DNA of 64,000 nt from Scleromitrula shiraiana (lineage: Eukaryota > Ascomycota > Leotiomycetes > Helotiales > Sclerotiniaceae). This document shows positions 12,448 to 24,868 of the stretch, one piece after another; the first letter of the stretch is position 1; each line of letters begins with the position of its first letter. Under the pieces are notes generated by a model. That model saw only the letters and a list, made by a program, of their open reading frames with translations. It did not search any database and was not told the DNA's origin. The stretch lies in contig JABELC010000015.1 in assembly GCA_028455995.1 (NCBI GenBank), positions 62,001 through 126,000 of the forward strand, written 5' to 3'. The position numbers and the translations under genes are program-made.

Positions 12448-14329
12448 ATGGATCTCCAAGAAATCCAATCCTATATGGTTCGTTCCATGAACGAAGTTAC
12501 GTCTACTTTTCAGAAGGTCCCGGGCTCGGCCATGCTCATTCGTTATATTCAATCGAGTTACCAGAATGATCCGGTGAGGTCGGTTATCGAATTGGTGCTG
12601 GTTATCTTTTTTATTCGGTATTTGTTGGCACCGAGTTATGCGACTCATAATGGGAATTTTGTTCAGTTGACTGAGGAGGTGAGTTATATTGATGGAGGGG
12701 GAGATGAGTGGATGGATGGGCTGCTTTGTTGTGGCATTGCTATGGCTGCATTTGCAGTGGAGACCATGGGGGATGTATTGAGCTCTGGACTGATGATTGT
12801 GGTTTTATAGGAGATCGATGAGTTGGTGGATGAATGGCAACCGGAACCATTGGTAGCAAAGATGACTCCTTTCGAAGAAGCAGAGAGTGAAAAACTACCT
12901 GTTATTGTGGGGTGAGTTTATCATAACCTTATTGCGTATCCAAAGATGGCAGTCTGCTGACAGACAATAGACCCTCAGGTCCCAAATCCAAGCTCTCAAA
13001 CGGTCGAACGGTCACAAATCTAGCATCTTACAATTTCTATAACTTTGTGGGAAATGAACAGGTCAAGGAAAAGGCAATTCAAACTCTTCGAACATACGGT
13101 GTAGGACCTTGCGGACCTCCTCAATTTTACGGTACTCAAGATGTTCATATGAAAACGGAAGCGGATATTGCATCGTGCTTGGGAACAGAAGGATGTATTG
13201 TATATGCTCATGCTTTCTCGACAATCTCTAGTGTGATTCCGGCCTTTTGTAAGAGAGGTGATATTATTGTGGCGGATCGAGCGGTCAATTATTCTATCAG
13301 GAAGGGTTTACAAATCTCGAGAAGTACGGTTAAGTATTTTGATCACAATAACATGGAGGATTTGGAAAGAGTATTACAAAAAGTGGTCAAGGAACAGGCC
13401 AAGAGACCATTGACTAGAAGATTCATTGTTACCGAGGGTTTGTTTGAGACGATTGGGGATTGTGTTGATTTGCCAAAACTTGTGAGTATCTCGAGAATTG
13501 GGGTGATGATGATGTAACGAAGACTAATGAAGAGATAGATTGAACTTAAACGTCGCTATAAGTTCCGCCTTATGCTCGACGAAACATGGTCTTTCGGTGT
13601 CCTCGGTAGAACCGGACGTGGTCTCACTGAAGCTCAAAACGTGGATGCATCACAAATCGATATGTTAGTTGGATCACTTGCCGGACCTCTCTGTGCTGGT
13701 GGCGGTTTCTGCGCTGGTTCTAACGATGTCGTTGAACATCAACGTATTACCTCTTCGTCCTATACCTTTTCTGCCGCCTTACCTGCTATGCTTGCTACTA
13801 CTGCTAGCGAAACTCTCAACATGTTGCAAACCAACCCGGAGGTCTTGGTGCAATGTAGAGAGAACATTAAGGCTATGCGTGCTCAGTTGGATCCGAGAAG
13901 TGATTGGGTTCGTTGTACCAGCGCTGTTGAGAATCCGGTCATGTTACTTGTTCTCAAGCAGGATATCGTTAATTCCAGACGTTTGAGCATCGAGGAACAA
14001 GAGCGTGTTTTGCAAGAATGTGTTGATGAGGTAATTCATTTCCTTTCTCTGCTCTTATCAGATGTTTCCTACATATATACTAACCAACCCACGTATCACA
14101 GACACTAGCAAACGGAGTTCTCATCACTCGATTAAAAAGTATGCCCGTATACAATGGCAGTAACGCCAAAGAAGAAGAGTGGAAATTACAACCTGCTCTC
14201 AAAGTGTGCATTACGACGGGTCTTTCGAAGAAAGAGATTGAGAAGGCGGGTGTTACTATTAGACATGCTATTACTAAGGTTTTGACTAGAAAGACGAGTA
14301 GTAAGTTGGCGTTGCCGGTTGGTGCTTAG
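12448..14329 (+). CDS. LCB1: Serine palmitoyltransferase subunit 1
   Basis: Lcb1 pairs with Lcb2 in the ER membrane to condense serine with palmitoyl-CoA, the first step of sphingolipid synthesis. There are five exons: 12448-12678, 12811-12911, 12971-13481, 13539-14030 and 14102-14329. They give 520 residues, the usual size. One membrane helix lies at about 45-62. The alpha-oxoamine synthase fold follows, with YGVGPCGPPQFYGT around Cys158, which corresponds to the Cys that is mutated in human SPTLC1 neuropathy (C133). The region DETWSFGVLGRTGRG is followed by LVGSLAGPLCAGGG, where the catalytic partner Lcb2 carries the PLP lysine. Its absence here marks the gene as LCB1 rather than LCB2. Splice phases all fit, and the junction LPKL-IELKRRYKF matches the family. 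Confidence 0.95.
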
Positions 14330-15097
14330 AGTGATGATTATGAAAGAGTAGATGAATGATGGGATGGGATAGAGGGCGTTTTGTTTTACTCTGTAGATGC
14401 TTATTATGATAGATGATTTTAAGATTTCCTTGAGGGGGAAAGATTAAGAACGATGGGTTGATGGTGAATAGGTAGATGGGATTGAGGATGGGGAGGTTAG
14501 TAATGTATAATTTTATATGGAGTGATGATGAAAGGGGAGTAGTTGTATACTACGGTATAGGGTTGTACATTGATTCGGGTTATGAGATGAATATACAGTA
14601 TATCTTTAATTTACGATTTTATGTTATATGTATGGTGCTATATTATAATACTTTGGATCGATCTATCACACAATCAAAGCGAGCATATATCAACCACTTG
14701 ATTACAGTATTATGTTATATACTAGAGTAATCGTAATCGAAATCTACACCCAAATCACAATATCAATCAATGCAAACGGATGAATGAATAACTAGATTAT
14801 TCACTCCTAGTATATCTTCACCGTAGTTCCGATCCAGCAGCACTAACAAATGTTTAAGCGCCAAAATAGGGGCAAGCAATAGCGGTACCATACTGTAGCG
14901 TGGCGGTCTAGAGACGCTATGGGTTTCCCGCCCGCTCCGGTAAAAGACTAAAGAGGGGGGGAAAACACCGGTTTGTTTTATCATTATGATAGGTGCAGTA
15001 GTCAGGTACCCGAGAGGTCACTAGTTGGATTTTTTTATTTATTTTGGCGTTTAGATATCGCTGGGAGCGTGTATAGAGAGGGACCTGACTCTTGGGC

Positions 15098-15157
15098 TTT
15101 ATTTTATTTTATTTTATTTTATTTTATTTTATTTTATTTTATTTTATTTTATTTTAT
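15098..15157. repeat. (TTTTA)n microsatellite
   Basis: Eleven to twelve consecutive TTTTA units lie between LCB1 and the GH17 gene. Confidence 0.95.
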
Positions 15158-16649
15158 ACTGACTGCTCTTTATGTGTTTATGTATGAGTGGTATTTATTA
15201 TATTTATGAGGTAATGAATGAATGAATGAATGAGTGAATGAGTGGTAAGATAAGATGAAAGATGCAATTGAGATTGAGATACGTTACTCTACTATCTTAA
15301 TTATTCTACGAGTGGTTTTCATGCATGAGCGGTAAGGTAGACCCCACCCACGCACAATACATGGCCGACCGACGTCAAAGTCCATCCAATGGTATTGCAT
15401 CTGTACCTGAGAGAATTGTAACGTCCCTTTTTCCTGCAGCCCTGCCCTGCGTTCTCTAGGGCTATATATCCTGGCGTTCCACAGCTGTTCGGTAGTATAG
15501 CTCGATGGATAGTTGGTCCAATAGGTGGAGGGAATAATAATGAAGGGAGAGAAGAGGAGAGAGTAGGGAAAGGGGGGGGGGTAAATGTGTGAGATTAAAG
15601 GACCGGTTTTCTTTTACTTTTTGTTGCTTGCTCATCGTGTTAAGATTCTTACTGTACTGATGAGTGTATGTAGATATTAGTGTACGTAGATATTATTATT
15701 AATGTAATAAACTTTATCTTAAAACAAAAATAAGAATTAAATAAACTCATAATAAAACTCTATCTTTTTATATTATTAAAATTTAGAAGGATGAACAAGA
15801 AATAGTGGATAATTATATCATATATCATATGTCATATATCATATATCATTTATCATTTATCATATATGGTTCTTCCTTTCAATTCTTTAATTATTCCTTC
15901 AATCCATCTATCAAATGAAATCCTTGTCATTTTATATATTCCCATGAAAACTTGGACCTTAGACCTTGGACTTTAGACCTTGGACCTTGTTTGGAACATC
16001 TTTGAGCCTCGGCAAGCGTTGGGTCATTTTTCTTTCTTTTTCTTCATTTTTCTTCATTTTTTCTTCATTTCTTCAAAGTTCAGACCAACAACCCATGTTT
16101 CGCCATGAAATTTAGATGAAAATATTCTTTAATTACATAACTATGTTTTTCTATCTGCTTCATTTAGATTCGATGAGTTTAAGTCGTGGAGACAAAAAGA
16201 GTGTAAAAAAAAAAGAAAGAAAAAAAATAGACATGAGAAAGGACCCAACACGACCCAATACGACCCAATACCAAGAATTAAGACCTGGGATAGAAAGAAA
16301 GACAAAGAAAGAAAGAATAATAACAACAATATGCTTGTATTTGTATCCGTATGCTTGTATCTTTATGCTTGCTTTGACCCAAACCAAAGAAGAAGAAGAA
16401 GCTGTTGTGTTGTTCATATACACTGGCAGTACAATATAGATTTCTAGACCTTTTCTACCAAGTCATCTATACCTGGATTATGTAGTTTATTCTTTGATGA
16501 TTTTTCAAGGTTTTTTTTTTCAATTCCCTCCTTCAGTTCCCTCCTTCCTTTTTAGAACAATTATAAAAGATATCAACAAGAAAGAATTTCGTTCTTACTT
16601 TTTAATTATTCACTCTCTTCCCATAATCTCTTCTCACTTATACACACGA

Positions 16650-16766
16650 ATTCTCTCACACTCTCTCACTCTCACTCTAACTCTCACACACACACTCTCT
16701 CTCACACACACACTCTCTCTCACACACACACTCTCTCTCACACACACACTCTCTCTCTCTCTCTCT
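16650..16766. repeat. CTCTCT/CACACA compound minisatellite
   Basis: An array of an 18-base unit, combining ACACACAC with TCTCTCTC, is repeated several times. It lies about 850 bases upstream of the GH17 start, within the pyrimidine-rich presumed promoter or leader. Confidence 0.9.
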
Positions 16767-17603
16767 TATCAAACCTCGAAATCTTTTTTAAACTTTTTTC
16801 ACTCATTTTTAAAGATTTTAAAAAAGGTTCTCCACCAAAAATCCAGAATTGATTGATTGTTAATCTTCAATTCCTTACTGTTGTTCCCCCCCAACCACCC
16901 CATAGAAGAAAACAAACAATAAACAATAAACACATACCCTTGACTTCGTCAATTAACTAACACACAACAATATTCATTCCTTTTTTTTGTTTGATAAATT
17001 TCTTGGCCAGAACAAGATCTTTTCCTCTCTCTCTCTCTCTCATCCTCCCTACTACCTATCTCAATCTTCGCGAAATTGCTGTGCTCTTTTGCTTCCTTCC
17101 TTTTGCAAAGAATCAAAACACCAACCACTACCAACCACATCCAACCACACCCAAACCACACTGTCTTTCGTTAACGAGAACAACTCATTCATTCCCGCCA
17201 TCTTCAGTTATAAACTGCGATAAATACATTCCTTGTTTTGTCTTGAGAGAAGATTTCATCCAATCCTCGACCATTACCTTCATTCCTCAAATTGAAACTC
17301 GCATTCCCACGATTTTCTAGATCTAGGTTCGTTGTTGCTCTCACGTATTATGTTCATCTTGCCAAGGGTTATAGAGACACTTGGTCTTCTTTACCAAGCT
17401 GGAGATCAAGGGATCAATATAGATCATGTGTTCTCAAAATTCATATCATGTTTCCTTGATATGTACTCTATCTATCAATGGCACTTGGTTGTCTTGTTTA
17501 CTTTGTTTCTTCTGTTCGTTTACAAAACTAACCGCTGGTCGGTCACAGATAGCATATCTATATATTGTGATTTTAAAGCAAGTATAAACGTACTTCATTC
17601 AAA

Positions 17604-19083
17604 ATGAGAACTGCCAGTTTGTCCCTCGCGGGTCTTTCCCTCCTCCAATTAAGTTTGGCTCAACCATTTCGTATGCAAATCCTTCTTCCCTAACTAGCAT
17701 GTTTCCAATTAACATATCTTAGAACGTCGTGGTCACCGAGCTCTTCACAAGAAGAGAGATCTCGTTACAGTTATCGATACTGTCGTTGTTGAAGCCACCG
17801 AGATTCCAGAAGTCATTATTTATGTGAATACTGCAGGTGTACCATTATCTTCAACAACCGAGTATCTTGACAACAACAACCCAGCCACAATCTCAACAGG
17901 CCATTCTACCGCAACTGCTGTTCCAGCTGCGCCAGTCATCTCGACAACCCCAGCCGCAGCAGCTGCTGTTGTTGTTCAATCCGCGGCCGCTGTACCGGCC
18001 TCTAGCAGTGAAGTTGTCTCTGTTGCATCCGTCGCATCAAGTAGCCAAGTTGCTGCTCCAGCTCCAGCTCCTTCCAGTACTCAAGTTTCTGTCGCTGCTC
18101 CAGCCCCAACAACTACCCAAGCAGCTGTTTCCAGTGCCGCTGCTGCACCTCCAGTTAGCGCTACGAGCGCAACCAGCGCAGCCGTAGTTTCGGTTCCAGT
18201 TGTTTCAAGCTCATCATCTAGCTCATCCGCCGCTGCTGCTCCCTCAGCTGTAGCCTCAACATCGGGAGGACATGGATTTGCTTACTCGCCATACATGGCC
18301 AATGGCGCTTGTAAGACTCAAGATCAAGTCAATGCAGACTTTGCCGTTATTCCATCCGGATACTCCACTGTTCGTATCTATGGAACCGATTGTAACCAAG
18401 TCGAAACTGTTTTGGTCGCTGCGAAGAAATATGGATTTAAAATCTTCGCTGGTGTCTATGATTTCACCGCAGTATCTACTGAGACTAGTGCTATTATTAC
18501 GGCTGCCGGTGGGGATTGGTCCACAATTACAACTATTGCTATTGGAAACGAGTGGGTTAACAATGGTGTTACGGATGCTGCTGGTGTCGCTGGTGCCATT
18601 TCAACTGCTAAGTCCTTACTTACTGCTGCTGGTTACACTGGTAAGCTCGTAACTGTCGATACCCTTGCTGCGACCAAGCTTTACCCAGCGTTGTGCGACA
18701 ATGCTGATGTTGATTACTGCGCCGTTAACTGTCATCCATTCTTTGATACCAACACTGATGCCGCTGGAGCCGGTACCTTCATTACTACACAAATCACTGA
18801 ATTGAGAGCACTTTTGTCTAACCCAAATCAAGAGATCGTTATCACTGAGACTGGATGGCCATCAGCTGGAACTTCTCACGATCTTGCTGTCGTCTCTGAG
18901 GCAGCTCAAACTACCGCCATTGCTGCGATTCAATCTGCTTTCTCATCTAACCCATCTGGTGTCTTCCTTTTCAGTACCTTTAACGACTACTGGAAGGTTA
19001 ACACAGCCGCTTTATATATGGCTGAGCAATCTTGGGGATTCCTAGGAAATGCACCTTCTGATGTTACCGCCAGGTTGATCTAA
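17604..19083 (+). CDS. Secreted GH17 beta-1,3-glucanase/glucosidase, BtgE/Scw type
   Basis: This is a cell-wall glucan-modifying enzyme of glycoside hydrolase family 17. Exon 1 is 17604-17670 and exon 2 is 17723-19083, with a 52-bp intron, giving 475 residues. Residues 1-20 are a signal peptide ending at LSLAQ. A dibasic KKRD at 32-35 fits Kex2 processing. Residues about 60-210 form a Ser/Thr/Ala/Pro/Val-rich stalk, likely O-mannosylated. The GH17 domain begins near HGFAYSPYMANG. The acid/base glutamate is Glu299 in IGNEWVN and the nucleophile is Glu398 in ITETGWPS. The domain order matches Aspergillus BtgE and yeast Scw4/Scw10/Scw11 proteins. Its location near FKS1 and a GH72 gene agrees with a wall role. 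The enzymatic preference (hydrolase or transferase) cannot be read from sequence. Confidence 0.92.
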
Positions 19084-19758
19084 TCACCTGTTAGTGGGTG
19101 ATGACCTCGTTTTGGAGTATTATTGCATGGCGCTCAATGGTGATTAGGAGAATGGGTAAAAAATTCATATGGGTACATACAATATAGTGTGAACATATCT
19201 TGTTGCTTGATGCGACGGAAAGGAAGAAAAAAAAAACGATCTTCGATGAGAAAATGAATGACATGCTTTGTAGTTTATAGTTTTGATATTATGAGATGTC
19301 TATGGACTCTCCTATCTGTTGGGTATATGAACATAGATTATGGATGGGGACATAAGGGGGTGAGCGGGGGATCAAATAACACTTTGTGGTCTTGGTTGTG
19401 AGTGGTTTGTAGCTTCTATTGTACATAGCTTAAATGATACCTAGAATGATGACTATTTATTCATGATTTTCACTCGATTTTACTCTCATTTAATGGGTGC
19501 TTTGGTGAAGTTGGTAGTTTATAGTTAATTGTAATTCTTGCTATTACCATCGGTTAAATGTTGTCATCCAACCAACTGTTTGCTAACTAGCCAATCGTTA
19601 TTACCTAGAGATCAGTCATCAATGACCAATCATATCTATCCATCATACTCATAAACCATCTATGAATCCGAAAGTTCAAAGTTCATCTCTCAACTATATA
19701 CCTCAAATCACAACCCCCATTGCCTATTTTCACCCTCCCCCCCAGAACAAGCAAACCC
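19084..19758. other. Convergent intergenic region GH17/OTU1
   Basis: This is the shared 3' flank of two convergent genes. I see no coding features or notable repeats. Confidence 0.7.
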
Positions 19759-20942
19759 TCAAGCAGTATTAACCTCCGCCATATCATAATGCCCCATCTG
19801 ACTCGCATGACCCTGCGCCTGCGCCTGTCCATGCATTATTGTCCCACAAACATTACACCTAATCGCCATGCCGCCCGTATCAGTAAAATAATGTTTCTCC
19901 TTCAGCTTGGCGCAGAGCTCGACGGCTTTGCTGACGATCTCGTCGTCGGAGATGGGGAAAATGCGTTGATCGGCGGAGGGGGCGGCCGTAGCTTTTGTGT
20001 AAGGTGGGGAAGAGGGGGAGAGCGCGAGAAGATCATAGTGAATACCGCTATAGATAAGGATACAGCGGTGGGGAGAATCAGGGGCGGGAAACGTATGTGT
20101 CGAAAGTGACTGAACATCCACACACACGACCTCCGTCCCAAACGCCTGCGCCAAAATCCCCATCTCGATCGCGCCGCCCCACGCATCGGCCGTCTGGATC
20201 CAACGACAGTAGTCGTCGGGGGATTGCTCCAGGACGGCTTTATTGTAGAGGGTGGGGTTGCCCTGGATGGTGCTGGCTACGAGGGAGCGCAGCTCGTGCA
20301 TGGTTAGGTCGTCCCCTGGTAGGACGGCGGTGCCGAAGGCGCGGAAGAGACAGGAGTTGTCGTCGGGCATTACACGGAGGACTATGGTATGTTAGGTTGG
20401 TTTTCTAGGGAGGGGCGTCACTTGACTTGGTTTGACTTACCTAAGGTTCCTTGGTGGGATGGAAGTGGGATTTCGGGTACATCTCCATCGACTCCTTTTC
20501 GAGTGAGGGATACAGGACCCGTTGGCTTAGATACCGATGCTGATGCTGATGATGTGTTGGAAGTTGTTCCCTGAATGCCAGAAAAGGAATACGTTGGTTC
20601 CCGTGACTGGCCACCACTAGTCTCTATCTTCGATCTAGAAGATGCAATAGATTCTTGATGTGAAGTTAGCGTAGAAGTAACTTCTGTTTTTTCTGGAGGA
20701 GATGGACTATCATTTTGACTAATAATGAGTTGTTCGCCATTTAATTTGATGTCTAGTTTGCTAAGGGGTAGTGAAGGGTCATGTTGGGAGAGAAGTAGTG
20801 GCTGGGGTGGATATCCATATCTGATATCGAAGTTGGTGATGGATGTTTTGGAGGTGATTTCAGATATTAGATCACTGATTTTGGCATCTTCTGAGAGTGT
20901 GATGGTATAGGTACCTTCTGGTCCTCGAAGTCGTAGACGCAT
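19759..20942 (-). CDS. OTU1: Ubiquitin thioesterase OTU1 (YOD1 homologue)
   Basis: This cysteine deubiquitinase works with Cdc48/p97 in ER-associated degradation. Exon 1 is 20441-20942 and exon 2 is 19759-20381, joined by a 59-bp intron, giving 374 residues. Residues 1-80 are a ubiquitin-like UBX fold (MRLRLRGPEGTYTITL) used in the family to bind Cdc48. A Ser-rich linker follows. The OTU domain starts at VMPDDNSCLFRAFG, with Asp175 and nucleophile Cys178. The catalytic His is His282 in YSGIHYD. A C-terminal C2H2 zinc finger has Cys343, Cys346, His359 and His365. This order is exactly that of yeast Otu1 and human YOD1. The start sits in a 401-bp divergent promoter shared with the bromodomain gene. 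Confidence 0.95.
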
Positions 20943-21343
20943 ATTTGGGTTGTTTTTGTTGGTTGTAGGTAATGGTGGGAGAATATGGTAAGTTGGTGGA
21001 GTATGTCAGATAGATAGACAGAAAGTATGAGATATTTATATACTTTTTAACATCAATGTAAAGGACATTCTATAATGTACAGACAATACAGATATTGATT
21101 ATGAGTGAATAAAAATAATAAAGTTAATAAATTGAATTATTTGTGGTGAACTAAGTAAGTCTGAATCACAAATACCATACTGTATATCGCCTCAGCTTAG
21201 TCATCATATGATAATTCTCAGAATTTATCCAAAGGTCGCGATTTCAACGCGATCAGTTACTGGAGCTCCATCCATCATTATTTTCTCCATCAACAACCGT
21301 TGATTTTCAACACAACGCAACCCCGCGATATTTTCGCAGGTTC
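20943..21343. promoter_or_regulatory. Divergent promoter OTU1 / RSC1-2-like gene
   Basis: Only 401 bases separate the two opposite start codons, so both promoters must lie here. The centre is AT-rich (21030-21150). I recognise no specific factor site. Confidence 0.55.
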
Positions 21344-24252
21344 ATGATGGAAAATATGGAGTCGCTTGCTCCGCCTCCAGCTACGGATGATTCAACTGTT
21401 AAAGTTGAGGAATCGCAGCCGGCAATTGATACCCAAACAACTACAACTACTTCTACCGAACCATCGACAGCTCCAGCTCCAACGCAAGCTTCCGCAGAAG
21501 CAGAAGCTTCAAAACCAGCAGCGGAATCAGAGCCAGCACTAGAGTCAGAACCGCAGACTCCAGCTGCGGCGCCAGTATCCGTAGGCTCTCTTGCGACTGT
21601 CAATGGGGTTACAAGAGAAGGTTATAGTGTTATTGATGCAGTTGTACATCGCATGAGTTCTTATAGAGTTGCAGAGTTGGTTGCCCGCGATTGCGCATGC
21701 TGTTCTGCTTTGGGTTGCTAATTCAGTCTCAGTGATTACGATGTATCGGCTCCATTTCAGCGTTTGCCGAATAGACGGATTTTACCTGATTATTTTGAGG
21801 TCATTAAAGAACCTACCGCTTTTAGTTCAATCAGAGTATGTATTTTCCGGAGATCGTATTGAGTAAATACTAATTGGATTTTGTGTAAAGGCAAAAATCC
21901 TCAAAAAGCAATATAAAACCTTCAAGGAATTCGTTCGCGACTTTGCCCTTATATCGCATAACGCACAAGTTTACAATCGTCCATCTGCAGGTGTTTATAG
22001 CGATGCTCTTGCGCTTAGGGAAAATTTCATCTTAGAGATGCAGAAACTCGTGAACCAGAATATCATCACTGCAGAGGAAGCCGAGTTACCGGACCTGGGA
22101 GAAATTCCACCAGTTGAAGATTCTCCACCACCCAACCCCGATGAGGAAGAAGGAGATGATGACGAAGAGGATGAAGATGACGAAGATGAAGATGATGAAT
22201 CCGACGAGGAGAACCCTAAGAAAGGAAAAGGTCGAAAGCGATTCCGACGTTCGAGTGTGGGTGGTGGCAAAGGCACTGGAACTATTGAGACAAAAGAGGA
22301 TCCTGAGCATCAGAAGAAACGCGGCAGACCACCTAAGGTACACACGCCTATGGAAGCGCGCATAAATAATATTCTGAAAGGATTGAGGAAATTCAAGAAT
22401 CCAGAAGGTCAACTTAAAATTACACCTTTCGAACGATTACCCGATAAATCTACCATGCCTGAATACTTCCAGGAAATCAAGAACCCGATTGCCATGGATC
22501 TTATTAAAAGACAGGCCAAGAGAAAGAAGTATACGTCTGTAGACGGGGTTTTGCAGGATCTGGATCTCATGTTTATAAACGCTATGGCGTTTAATGAAGA
22601 GAATAGCGAAGTTTACAATGATGCAGCTTTCTTGCAGAACGAGGCAAGGGCGATGGCCGAACATGAGAAAAATAGGCCTGATAGTGATTTTGCATCGGAA
22701 GATGGACGCCTTCCTCTGAAGGAAATACTTTACAAGGGTGAAATGTGGAAGGTTGGCGATTGGATTCATTTGACGAATATCAACGACGTCACCAAACCGA
22801 TAGTTGCACAAATCTACCGGAGCTGGAGAGATAACCAAGGTCAAGATTGGATTAATGCTTGTTGGTACTTCCGACCTGAACAAACAGTTCATCGCTGGGA
22901 TAAACATTTCTATGAGAATGAGGTTGTCAAAACTGGACAATACCGGGATCATAAGATTGATGAAGTTGTCGATCGTTGCTTTGTCATGTTTTTTACAAGA
23001 TATTTCAAAGGACGACCACGAGGATTCCCACCCGACAAGGAAATATATGTTTGCGAGGCACGCTACAATGAGAGTCAATGCAAATTAAACAAAATTAAAA
23101 CTTGGGCTAGTTGTGTGCCAGACGAAGTTAGGGAGAAGGATTATGAAATGGATCTGTTTGATCCTCCAAGGCCGATGAAAAAGTTTCCGAGCCCAATAAA
23201 ACATCTCCTTCGAGAAGACGCCACAGAAGATGATCCTGTACCGAAACCTACCTGGGGTTCAAGGGACGCTCCTCCTATAGTTGGTGCTGTTCATAAGCTT
23301 CCACGTGGCGAGAATGTAAGTTTTTGATTTCCTAGTTTTTGTGATCTAATATTCTAACATCGTGAAGGATTCTCCACCTCCAGAGCCTACTCCACCCCCT
23401 GTGTCTCCGCTACCAGAAGCTGAAACTGTTCGTCCCCCCACAAGTAGTAGACCACGATTTGATTCTCAAGGAGATATCACTATGTCTGGAACAACTCCAC
23501 ATGCCGCACCTTCTCCAATGATTAGCCAACACTCTGGTCAGACCTCATATGCGCAATCATTTCCGCCGGCTCGTCCATCCGCATCCGCCTCACCTGCTCC
23601 CGTTCATCATCAAACTTCATATAGCTCACACGGACCACTACATGCGCCTGTTCCACCAACGCCATCATATCAACCTGCGACTACATCATATGCAAACCAA
23701 TATTCTGCCGTTACTCCTACTGCCACTCATCACGCCAATCCCTTGAACTATCAACAACAATACCAAAGTAGCACCATGCCTCGCGTGTCAACCTCAAGTG
23801 CTAGCGGTCACGGATCAAGCAGCAATGCATACAACCCGCCTCGTCCAGTTGAAGTCTATACCCTTCCAGATGCTGCAAATTCCGCCATCCCAGCTGACAT
23901 CCGTGCACAATTTCACACAGATGAGTATGGCAGAATTGTCTTCTACACCGCACCACCACTAGATATCAGCCCTGTTTCGGAAAAGGCACAAAATCTGGGC
24001 CACAGCCTGAAGTATTTGGCAGATAGAGTACGCCGCAAGGAAGAAACCGAAAAGAAACGTAAAGCTCGAGCGAAGGATCTTGAAATTGAAGCCACGGAAC
24101 GTTTAAAGCGTGTAAAGGCCGAGGCTGAGGCAACGAAACGGGTTCTTCTAGAGGCTCAAATTAAGACTATTAAAAGTTGGTCTGAGAATATGAATAGGGG
24201 TACTGAGGAACTTTATAGACAGTTGTATGGTGAAAATTGGAAGGAAAATTAA
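21344..24252 (+). CDS. RSC1/RSC2-type chromatin remodelling subunit (two bromodomains, BAH)
   Basis: This resembles yeast Rsc1/Rsc2, subunits of the RSC nucleosome remodeller. My model has exons 21344-21675, 21733-21835, 21891-23315 and 23368-24252, giving 914 residues. The first intron has an unusual donor (GTTGGT), chosen because it restores YRVADDYDVSAPF. The other introns are canonical. Bromodomain 1 spans roughly 95-205 (LPDYFEVIKEP, HNAQVYNRPS). A long acidic stretch follows, then an AT-hook (RGRPP, about 289-293), bromodomain 2 (about 300-405; MPEYFQEIKNPIAMD) and a BAH domain (about 422-545; WKVGDWIHLTN). The C-terminal third is Pro/Ser/Gln-rich and ends in a charged coiled coil. Two ATGs three bases apart could start it (21344 or 21347). 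Confidence 0.9.
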
Positions 24253-24868
24253 GGAAATCAGATCGAGGGGGCTGATGAATAAAGGATGAGGTTAGGGGAG
24301 CATGTTTGGCGTGAACGATTTCATGGAGCTTGTTTTTTTCTTTGGTGTAACATTAGTGTATTAGCGGATGATTTGATGTTAGGGGAGTTTAGGCGTGGGA
24401 GATTGATTGATTGTTTTAGGTATTTATGTATACCCTGTTGAGCTCATGAGATAATTTAGAGCTGGGTAGATTGAAGCTATCAGAGCTTTCTTTTAAGGAA
24501 TACCATACTACTTCATGAGATTTCTGCCGTATTTTTTGAAGGTGTGATGTTAGTATTAATGTTAATAGCTGTTTACCATTAAGTAAGTATCTTGGATACA
24601 TCAACAGAACGTATGATCACTGAAGCTTTGAATCTTATTTCTCCTCCATCTTATAAGAAGGCAAGGTAGAATAGGTCGGCACCTTGTAATCGATGCCAAC
24701 CAAACACAATCAATAAATTTCACATTCTCAACCAGACACAATATAATAGGAACCATTTTTTTTAGAGATTTGGAGGAACAGCGTTCAATTGTCTACCATA
24801 AATAATTGGTATCTGACCTATTAATTGACCATATCTATTTCCTCTTTCCCCCATATCAATCACTTCAT
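24253..24868. other. Convergent intergenic region RSC1/2-like gene and rps20
   Basis: This is the 3' flank of both genes. No coding or RNA feature is visible. Confidence 0.7.

Larger units (their letters stand above)
14330..17603. other. Intergenic region LCB1-GH17 with long pyrimidine-rich leader
   Basis: This stretch of 3.3 kb has no supported gene. It contains (TTTTA)n at 15098-15157, GAAT repeats at 15205-15243, ATATCAT repeats at 15817-15865, and a CTCTC/ACACAC array at 16650-16766. From about 16500 onward the plus strand is rich in C and T, in the style of a long fungal promoter and leader for the downstream secreted glucanase. Frames in it (such as 16494-16856 or 17332-17607) are repeat-derived or overlap the real start and are not accepted. 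Confidence 0.65.

Noticed and set aside
14476..14984. Frames downstream of LCB1 on both strands
   Set aside because: They have AT-rich or featureless translations and no splice partners or similarity that I recognise.
16116..17320. Several overlapping frames in the leader of the GH17 gene
   Set aside because: They derive from CT and CA repeats and lie in a pyrimidine-rich promoter or leader.
17332..17607. A 91-codon frame overlapping the GH17 start
   Set aside because: It runs into the true ATG region out of frame and lacks domain features. The signal peptide start at 17604 is clear.
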